Shown in pieces: positions 55,791-64,000 of a stretch of 64,000 nucleotides of DNA (position 1 is the stretch's first letter; each line of letters begins with the position of its first letter). Under the pieces are notes generated by a model, which did not search any database, was not told the origin of the DNA, and saw only the letters and a program-made list of their open reading frames with translations. Source of the DNA: Siphonodentalium dalli. Lineage: Eukaryota; Mollusca; Scaphopoda; Gadilida; Siphonodentaliidae. The stretch lies in the NCBI GenBank assembly GCA_032622095.1, contig CP136065.1:37424732-37488731 (forward strand), given 5' to 3'. The translations under genes and the position numbers were made by a program.

Positions 55791-58700
55791 AGTACAGTTG
55801 TAACTCCTTATTCGGGAGCTCTCTATCGATACGGTTTTGTTAGAAATCCACACATTTCACAACATAATATGATTGTATTCTCATATTTTAGAGTGCGTCT
55901 TTGAACATTGAAATTAGTGAACTTTAAAATGACACATCAAGCTATCACACAGGTGGATTTGATTATGACTGTATATAATCTGAGGAAATTTGTGGGCATC
56001 CATTGAATAATCTCTTGATTAATCCTGATTGGGATTTGGACCAGTCTGGCTATGGTAAACAGTATGCTTAGCTGGTTGATTGAATTAGAACCAGTGCAGA
56101 TAGTGCCAACAATATTTACTCTGGTCTACGCCCGTATAGACTATATTCCACCAGTTCAAAAAATGGGAACTTTTTTGACGTTCAGACGCCAGTAAATATC
56201 GAATGGGTATATTGATTAAAGATTGAAACACGTTTATCTTTTACGATACATTGATATAGTGTCTTGCATGAAAGGCAAACTATATAGAGAGCATTGCATC
56301 TGTCCCGTTATACTGATATCCTAACACATTGGAGTGACATGTTTTGGCGTGGGAACAACATTGAACAAACAACGCCGCGCAGATATAATAATTGTTCGAA
56401 TAAATAGCCTGTCCGATTTAACACCCCCAAATTAATATATCTCCGGATTCTGGGGTAAAAAATATTGTCCCCAAAGTATTCGGTCTTTCTATCGACAGGA
56501 AATATAACCCGTGAACAGAAACAGCATATGATGGAAATATAGAGTTCTCCCCCGGCATATGGAAACTGCATGTCCTACTTCAATATCGCTGACTTTTACT
56601 AAATATTTCCCATCGCAGACTGAGAAATGACTAGAAACTTACAAGCTGATAAAGATAAACTTCGAAACTACATCGACGGTACTAAAGCTTGCAATTCTTT
56701 GTATGTTTTCCCAACCACATCACTTCCATTGCTTTTTCCTATAACAAATCCAAAAGCATTCTGAGTGGAACATATGCTCAATTTTACTGCAATCATAAGT
56801 TTATTGTCATCTTGGTATTATTTTTGATATTGCCGATCAGTATAATTGTCATGTGGGGTTAGTAAGTTTGTTAAAACAAGTTAATATAATATCACCCGTT
56901 GCCATTGCGGCAGCAAGCTACACGACGGACTGCGACGGGTGTGCATTCGGTGAAAGTGCGCCAGTGCGAAATCGTCACCTCAGTGTGCTTTCATGTTGAT
57001 TTCGATGCTTCGCGGTTTCAATGAAGCTAATGTTGCTGATATGCAGGGATGTTGCGCCGGTGATATTATCACAGGGGTGTGTACCACCCCCATGGACGTA
57101 GTGACAGTTGGGGTTGGGGGGGGGTGTCACACCCTCCAGCTGTGGTAATAATTTTCAACAGATAGAAATTTCATGCCTCACACAGCATTTGTTGGAAATT
57201 TTACCCACTTATAGGTTGAAATTAATAGTTGTTGATTTTCCAACAACTAATTAGTGAGACATTTGTTATTTTAGTTCAACTCTAACAAATAATTTCTATA
57301 TTTAGTCCAAATTTTGGTCTGAAATTGCTATCAATTGGAAATATTTACCAACATTAGGTGGTGTCAGATTGTTTGGAAATTTCCAACAATTGGAAAGTTC
57401 AAACCCATTGGTCCCGTATTTGGGACCCTCTGGGCGGCAGCCGTTTTGAATCGGATGTGTTTTGTGAATATGTAGGGGTGTCATTTGGGCCACCAAACAC
57501 CACTCTTTGTTTGACCTATCTGTAAAGGGCCGAGGACTAGCATCGGTTCCCTAATTGAATCCCTCTGGACGGCGGCCATGTTGGGTCGGGGTGTGGTGTG
57601 TGTGGAAATAGTCTTGCGGCCACCCTACAACACCCTTTATTTGAGTGAAACATTAATATGTTTGAATCAGTAATAGAAGTCACATTCTTCGTATTTGTGG
57701 AGTAAACAGCCATTTCGTAAAAATGGCGGCCATTCTGAATATGTCGACCATTGTGATTGGTTTGTCGAAAAAAAAAACAGTCTTCATACTGTTGACGGAC
57801 ACTGGCAATTCATAACAAATGTCAGGTTTGCATCATAAATTGAATGATTATGTTACTTTTTGACACTTATACCCGCCCTATATATTTTGCAATGGTAACA
57901 TTTATATTTGCGCCACAAAGAGACAAATGCACACTTCATCAGATAACATGTCATTATGATCGGCTGTGACGCCTATAATGTACTACATTCTCCATAAATT
58001 ATGTGCAATATCGAAATTATTTATCGTGGGTGCGCACTGGAACTGATCAATTTTGCTCGTTTTCGAACTGGACCCTGCTGGAGCCATAACAATTTGGTAC
58101 TGGAGACACCGTATGCTTGTCTTTGAATGTGCCACCTGTATACATGTTCAGATTTGTTCGTGCATATGTTTGCATTATCGTGTCCCGGAGATAACAAACT
58201 TACCAGAAAACTACGGTGTGTTAACTGAAATGTCCCATTTCTTGTCTAAAACTAACTTCATCACCGAAGGTTACGGTAAAATGCCGAAAACGAAGTGCTA
58301 AACTCTTGATTGTTCATTCTTCAACACACACGGATACAAACGGTCATGTTGAAAAATCACAATTCAATTTTGAAAGATTAATTGGATTTTTATGAAAATA
58401 TTTACCATTTTAAGTGCCGTCACGCAAATTTGTATAACATTGCAGAGAGGGCAACATAGCATTTATCGATTCGCACTATGCGATAATGCGATTTCAAACG
58501 GATTTAGCAGGAGCGGTGGCCCCCAGCGATAATGACTAAAAATGAGAGCGTTTTAGTGCAATATTATCGATTCTTAAAACTCAGCTCCTATGCACTGCAT
58601 GTACGTCGACCTTCTATTTCTCCGAATGGGCACTTTATACCACAAGTCGAAATCCGTAATCTAGTCATGTCTCCCAATTTATGCACAACGAGCTCCCACA

Positions 58701-58880
58701 TGGACCTCTATCAGATAAATAGTTCGCTGCTTGCATGGCCCGCCCACGATGACAATTAGTATTGGGGGTTTGGGGGAGAACCCATGAGGATTTGGAAGGG
58801 GTGGCACCCCTTCCCTACAACCCACGTTGCAATTTAGGCATAGTTATTTCTTTTTGTGTGCCATCTTTTTCTTTCTTTGT
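55791..58880. other. No supported gene
   Basis: Besides the family P fragment at 56146, CCCTCTGGGCGGCAGCCGTTTTGAATCGG at 57430 is echoed by CCCTCTGGACGGCGGCCATGTTGGGTCGG at 57560, an old duplication of about 130 bp. GGAAATTTCCAACAATTGGA is a local palindrome. All ORFs are short and unrecognised. Confidence 0.45.
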
Positions 58881-58883
58881 TCT

Positions 58884-58976
58884 GTTGTTGGTGGTGATGT
58901 TGTTGTTGTTGTTGGTAGTTGGGAGCTGGCCTTTTCAACTTGTTGTTGTTGTTGTTGTTTCGTTGTTGTCGGATAT
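58884..58976. repeat. (TTG)n-rich simple repeat
   Basis: Two runs of GTTGTTGTTGTTG. They create poly-valine and poly-asparagine/glutamine frames that are not genes. Confidence 0.9.
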
Positions 58977-59089
58977 TGCTATCAGTTTTCTGCATTCGGC
59001 CGCTTCCTCCTGTCCCTGTCTTACAATTTCCATAATCTTCGGATCTATGTCGACATATTATAGGCACAGCTGGTGTTGTCTCTGGTGGT

Positions 59090-59370
59090 GGATGACTACG
59101 GGCTGGTGTATTCCGGAGTCATCGGACAGAAAGATGTTTCACTGTCCATCACGGAAACATCGGAAACCGGCTTGATGTTGTCAGTCGGCTGTCCAACACG
59201 GGAATATGGGTCTGGATGTCTACCAGACCGTTCCCGTACTGTCCGGATGCTAGCAGCTTCTGTTGTGGGGATGATGTTCTCCCGTCTCCATCGCCGAGTA
59301 GGGAGAGGCTGTTGGCTGGTGATGCTGCAGCAGCTGCACTCTTCTTCTTCTTCCATTCAGCCATCCGAGC
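59090..59370 (-). other. Possible decayed coding segment, unrecognised
   Basis: The stretch is GC-richer than its surroundings and open in several frames on both strands. On the minus strand one frame reads AEWKKKKSAAAAASPANS and another DPKIMEIVRQGQEEA further down (about 59050-59010). This could be a gag-like remnant of a retroelement, given the RNase H piece just downstream on the opposite strand, but no domain confirms it. Confidence 0.3.
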
Positions 59371-59469
59371 ACAATTAGTGAATTGTCAGAGCAGGACGGG
59401 GTGGTTGCATGTTCCTTTCTCGAAACAAAAACTTGTTGTGGAATTTGATCCGAAGATGAAAGTCAGTTG

Positions 59470-59780
59470 AGCTCCAAGTGGAGAGAGTTGAAAGCGATTC
59501 ACAGAACTTTGAAAGACTATGTTGCGCGTAGCTATTTAAGCGATAAATCAGTCGTTTTGGGCGACAGATAACAAAAAACGTTAGTCAGATTATTAAGACA
59601 GGCATTAAAAAGCCTGAATTACAAAGGATTGCTTTGTCAATCCAAGACATTTGTTGTGAGGGCGATATTAAAATAAAATCGAAATGGATTCCGAGGGAAG
59701 AAAATCGAGAGGCGGATATGTTGAGTCGTAACAAAGATTGCGATGATTGGTCTAAAAACATTGTTGTTTCGAGCGGTTAA
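59470..59780 (+). pseudogene. DIRS-like retrotransposon RNase H remnant
   Basis: Frames read SSKWRELKAIHRTLKDY, then (after a one-base slip) VVWATDNKN, and after another slip VSQIIKTGIKKPELQRIALS, DICCEGDIKIKSKWIPREEN and READMLSRNKDCDDW, ending at a stop at 59778-59780. The order SSxWREL - DNxxV - LQxxA - WIPRExNxxAD - DDW is the RNase H domain of DIRS/Ngaro-type tyrosine-recombinase retrotransposons. At least two frameshifts (in T- and A-runs) and the absence of the reverse transcriptase show it is dead. Confidence 0.8.
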
Positions 59781-59871
59781 ATTTTAAATGGGGACCGCAT
59801 AGCGTTAATAGATTCGCTTATGATTATAATGCTAAATGTGATAGGTTCAATTCACGTTACTGGTGTATATA

Positions 59872-60328
59872 TAGGTTACACTGGTGTAAATACTATAGGC
59901 AGCTCCCCCTGCGGTTGCGGGAGGAGTATAGAGTTTCACAGTTAAAACACTCTGGGCTGTGATTGGTTGCATGAATTAAATGTAAAATGTTGACAAAAAT
60001 TCAAGGAATCATTCTCCCACAAACTTCATTTGCCAAGAGGCCCATTCATTAAAGGTGAAGTCTGTTGTGGCTGTTTAGAAATTTTAAGTGTGATTGAAAA
60101 AATGACAATATTTTTTTAGTGCGGAACTGACCCTAGTCATGAAAAAACGAAAATTTGAAGTGGATTCCCTGCTAGACGGTGTTGATTTTTTTATTGGGAA
60201 AGTTTCCACAGATGTCAAGCTCACATAATCCGAAGGCAGTTTGAACAGTTTCCATTTGACCTCTGATGCAGATCAACAAACGTTAACATTGAAGCCTATG
60301 GGAAATATTTACACCAGTGTAACCTAAA
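59872..60328. mobile_element. Inverted-repeat-ended block inside the 1353-bp unit
   Basis: TAGGTTACACTGGTGTAAATA and TATTTACACCAGTGTAACCTA are perfect inverted 21-mers at the two ends (longer in copies 2 onward, where CTTT/AAAG extends the match). It may be a MITE captured in the amplified unit. Equivalent blocks lie at 61225-61681 and 62578-63034. Confidence 0.75.
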
Positions 60329-63300
60329 GGGAAAAAATAGCTTTTTATCATTTTTGATTCCTGGGAGTCACTTTAAAGCAATTTAATTCATTTTACAGAG
60401 CCTGGTCTTTCAGTCCAATGAATATCTCATGCTTGGTGTGGCTATTCTTGCTGCTGATGTCTTCTTTCACTTAAATCAGCCAAAAAAATAGTAAGATTTT
60501 TCATAAAAAATGCCAATTTTTCAAGGTTTTTTCAAAAAATTTCAAGGTGGTAATAGTCACATGATAATGCAAATGACCCATAACTTGAGCATGTCAACGA
60601 CACATATATCAATTGTTATAAGAACCTAATCTAACAAGTATTTTGGATTTTATAGCCAGTGATATACAGATATATATCATAAAAGTGTGTCATTTCCACT
60701 GGTGGGTATGGTCATTTGAAGGTTAATAGCACTAAAACTTGGACACATTTAAGAAAATGCTTCAGCAATTCAAAGAGAGCATATCTTTATTCAACTAATT
60801 CAATATACACCCACATCCAGTTATCTTGGATCACCCTTGCAGACCTGAAAATGTCATATTTTATTCTTCAATGTGCTGATAAAGTCATGCGCTTGATGCT
60901 CAGCTGATCAGATCTGGACTCAATGACCTCACATCACCAGAAGTTCTCTCATGGAAAGAATATTGTACAGTCTTCCATAGCTGATCCAAGTTTGCAACAC
61001 CAGACCCCTAAAACTGAGTGAAAATGGGGCCTGAACATGACTGGTGGTGGAAAATTGTGCTTTTTTGATGAATAATTTGTTAAAGGGGGTGGGGTTAAAT
61101 TATGTGTGATAAATAAAGAACCACAGAAGTGATATTGTTTTTGAACACATTTTTTCCATTGATGGGCAATTCTGAAGAAATGTAGGGAGTTACAATTATT
61201 CCGCGAAAAAGCGGGCTATCGCTTTAGGTTACACTGGTGTAAATACTATAGGCAGCTCCCCCTGCGGTTGCGGGAGGAGTATAGAGTTTCACAGTTAAAA
61301 CACTCTGGGCTGTGATTGGTTGCATGAATTAAATGTAAAATGTTGACAAAAATTCAAGGAATCATTCTCCCACAAACTTCATTTGCCAAGAGGCCCATTC
61401 ATTAAAGGTGAAGTCTGTTGTGGCTGTTTAGAAATTTTAAGTGTGATTGAAAAAATGACAATATTTTTTTAGTGCGGAACTGACCCTAGTCATGAAAAAA
61501 CGAAAATTTGAAGTGGATTCCCTGCTAGACGGTGTTGATTTTTTTATTGGGAAAGTTTCCACAGATGTCAAGCTCACATAATCCGAAGGCAGTTTGAACA
61601 GTTTCCATTTGACCTCTGATGCAGATCAACAAACGTTAACATTGAAGCCTATGGGAAATATTTACACCAGTGTAACCTAAAGGGAAAAAATAGCTTTTTA
61701 TCATTTTTGATTCCTGGGAGTCACTTTAAAGCAAGTTAATTCATTTTACAGAGCCTGGTCTTTCAGTCCAATGAATATCTCATGCTTGGTGTGGCTATTC
61801 TTGCTGCTGATGTCTTCTTTCACTTAAATCAGCCAAAAAAATAGTAAGATTTTTCATAAAAAATGCCAATTTTTCAAGGTTTTTTCAAAAAATTTCAAGG
61901 TGGTAATAGTCACATGATAATGCAAATGACCCATAACTTGAGCATGTCAACGACACATATATCAATTGTTATAAGAACCTAATCTAACAAGTATTTTGGA
62001 TTTTATAGCCAGTGATATACAGATATATATCATAAAAGTGTGTCATTTCCACTGGTGGGTATGGTCATTTGAAGGTTAATAGCACTAAAACTTGGACACA
62101 TTTAAGAAAATGCTTCAGCAATTCAAAGAGAGCATATCTTTATTCAACTAATTCAATATACACCCACATCCAGTTATCTTGGATCACCCTTGCAGACCTG
62201 AAAATGTCATATTTTATTCTTCAATGTGCTGATAAAGTCATGCGCTTGATGCTCAGCTGATCAGATCTGGACTCAATGACCTCACATCACCAGAAGTTCT
62301 CTCATGGAAAGAATATTGTACAGTCTTCCATAGCTGATCCAAGTTTGCAACACCAGACCCCTAAAACTGAGTGAAAATGGGGCCTGAACATGACTGGTGG
62401 TGGAAAATTGTGCTTTTTTGATGAATAATTTGTTAAAGGGGGTGGGGTTAAATTATGTGTGATAAATAAAGAACCACAGAAGTGATATTGTTTTTGAACA
62501 CATTTTTTCCATTGATGGGCAATTCTGAAGAAATGTAGGGAGTTACAATTATTCCGCGAAAAAGCGGGCTATCGCTTTAGGTTACACTGGTGTAAATACT
62601 ATAGGCAGCTCCCCCTGCGGTTGCGGGAGGAGTATAGAGTTTCACAGTTAAAACACTCTGGGCTGTGATTGGTTGCATGAATTAAATGTAAAATGTTGAC
62701 AAAAATTCAAGGAATCATTCTCCCACAAACTTCATTTGCCAAGAGGCCCATTCATTAAAGGTGAAGTCTGTTGTGGCTGTTTAGAAATTTTAAGTGTGAT
62801 TGAAAAAATGACAATATTTTTTTAGTGCGGAACTGACCCTAGTCATGAAAAAACGAAAATTTGAAGTGGATTCCCTGCTAGACGGTGTTGATTTTTTTAT
62901 TGGGAAAGTTTCCACAGATGTCAAGCTCACATAATCCGAAGGCAGTTTGAACAGTTTCCATTTGACCTCTGATGCAGATCAACAAACGTTAACATTGAAG
63001 CCTATGGGAAATATTTACACCAGTGTAACCTAAAGGGAAAAAATAGCTTTTTATCATTTTTGATTCCTGGGAGTCACTTTAAAGCAAGTTAATTCATTTT
63101 ACAGAGCCTGGTCTTTCAGTCCAATGAATATCTCATGCTTGGTGTGGCTATTCTTGCTGCTGATGTCTTCTTTCACTTAAATCAGCCAAAAAAATAGTAA
63201 GATTTTTCATAAAAAATGCCAATTTTTCAAGGTTTTTTCAAAAAATTTCAAGGTGGTAATAGACACATGATAATGCAAATGACCCATAACTTGAGCATGT

Positions 63301-64000
63301 CAACGACACATATATCAATTGTTATAAGAACCTAATCTAACAAGTATTTTGGATTTTATAGCCAGTGATATACAGATATATATCATAAAAGTGTGTCATT
63401 TCCACTGGTGGGTATGGTCATTTGAAGGTTAATAGCACTAAAACTTGGACACATTTAAGAAAATGCTTCAGCAATTCAAAGAGAGCATATCTTTATTCAA
63501 CTAATTCAATATACACCCACATCCAGTTATCTTGGATCACCCTTGCAGACCTGAAAATGTCATATTTTATTCTTCAATGTGCTGATAAAGTCATGCGCTT
63601 GATGCTCAGCTGATCAGATCTGGACTCAATGACCTCACATCACCAGAAGTTCTCTCATGGAAAGAATATTGTACAGTCTTCCATAGCTGATCCAAGTTTG
63701 CAACACCAGACCCCTAAAACTGAGTGAAAATGGGGCCTGAACATGACTGGTGGTGGAAAATTGTGCTTTTTTGATGAATAATTTGTTAAAGGGGGTGGGG
63801 TTAAATTATGTGTGATAAATAAAGAACCACAGAAGTGATATTGTTTTTGAACACATTTTTTCCATTGATGGGCAATTCTGAAGAAATGTAGGGAGTTACA
63901 ATTATTCCGCGAAAAAGCGGGCTATCGCTTTAGGTTACACTGGTGTAAATACTATAGGCAGCTCCCCCTGCGGTTGCGGGAGGAGTATAGAGTTTCACAG
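59872..64000. repeat. 1353-bp tandem satellite-like array, three full copies plus a partial
   Basis: Units start at 59872, 61225 and 62578, and a fourth at 63931 runs off the window. Copies are nearly identical; the differences I noticed are AATTTAATTC (copy 1) against AAGTTAATTC and TAGTCACATG against TAGACACATG (copy 3). Each unit starts with TAGGTTACACTGGTGTAAAT and has the inverse ATTTACACCAGTGTAACCTA about 435 bp further on, so each contains a 457-bp block with inverted ends. A 63-codon frame recurs in each unit but has no motif and no start context. Confidence 0.97.

Noticed and set aside
58762-59175. Valine-rich hydrophobic frame resembling a membrane protein
   Set aside because: Driven by a (TTG)n simple repeat; opposite frames are equally open.
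60716-60907. 63-residue ORF repeated three times at 1353-bp spacing
   Set aside because: Identical because the DNA unit is amplified; too short, no motif, no distinct codon bias.
1-64000. tRNA, rRNA or other structured RNA genes
   Set aside because: I scanned for tRNA box A/B pairs and rRNA-like blocks by eye and found none convincing; GGTTGAAACCC at 15690 lacks a proper box A.

Overview
This is a window of animal nuclear DNA, not bacterial: it is AT-rich, genes are split by introns with GT/AG boundaries, and most of the sequence is transposon-derived. A lophotrochozoan, most likely a bivalve mollusc, fits best. The evidence is the abundant CATGTACATGTA-type motifs, a secreted lectin with PAN-like and C-type lectin domains, dense small MITEs, satellites that share an end sequence, and animal MULE, Harbinger, piggyBac-like, LINE and DIRS-like remnants. 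The species cannot be fixed from the sequence alone.

Only two host genes are supported. (1) The last coding exon of an ankyrin-repeat/SOCS-box (ASB-like) protein lies on the + strand at 20721-22171; its upstream exons, if any, were not found. (2) A small secreted protein with a signal peptide, a PAN/Apple-like cysteine-rich segment and a C-type lectin domain lies on the - strand. Its three exons (48844-48547, 44689-44486, 34825-34608) join in phase and predict 239 residues. Its two introns (3.9 kb and 9.7 kb) are full of mobile elements, including a LINE reverse-transcriptase ORF in the sense direction.

Layout. 0-1.15 kb: 90-bp minisatellite with an 18-bp palindrome. 2.4-4.1 kb: recent 770-bp tandem duplication in a dispersed repeat. 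4.7-9.9 kb: TTAA-bounded MITEs, foldback hairpins and approximately 170-185-bp tandem repeats. 10.9-13.0 kb: large inverted repeat with 0.66-kb arms. 14.1-17.4 kb: MITEs and a decayed FLYWCH/MULE transposase, itself hit by a retroposon and by a MULE-like MITE. 18.9-20.4 kb: two MITEs and two clusters of an ATTGCGCTTAAGCGCAAT palindrome. 20.7-22.2 kb: the ASB-like exon. 22-30 kb: nested MITEs. 30.8-33.4 kb: a 29-bp minisatellite and a satellite interrupted by two elements. 34.6-48.8 kb: the lectin gene. 49-52.3 kb: second locus of the same satellite, MITEs and a 43-bp minisatellite. 53.2-55.6 kb: a minisatellite that reverses orientation half-way, with a Harbinger-like element in one arm. 59.4-59.8 kb: DIRS-like RNase H remnant. 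59.87 kb to the window end: three and a bit near-identical copies of a 1353-bp tandem unit.

The genes do not form an operon or pathway. The main story is repeat-on-repeat insertion: many insertions can be ordered in time because one element or satellite is split by another. All identity statements are by eye; no alignment or database search was run.
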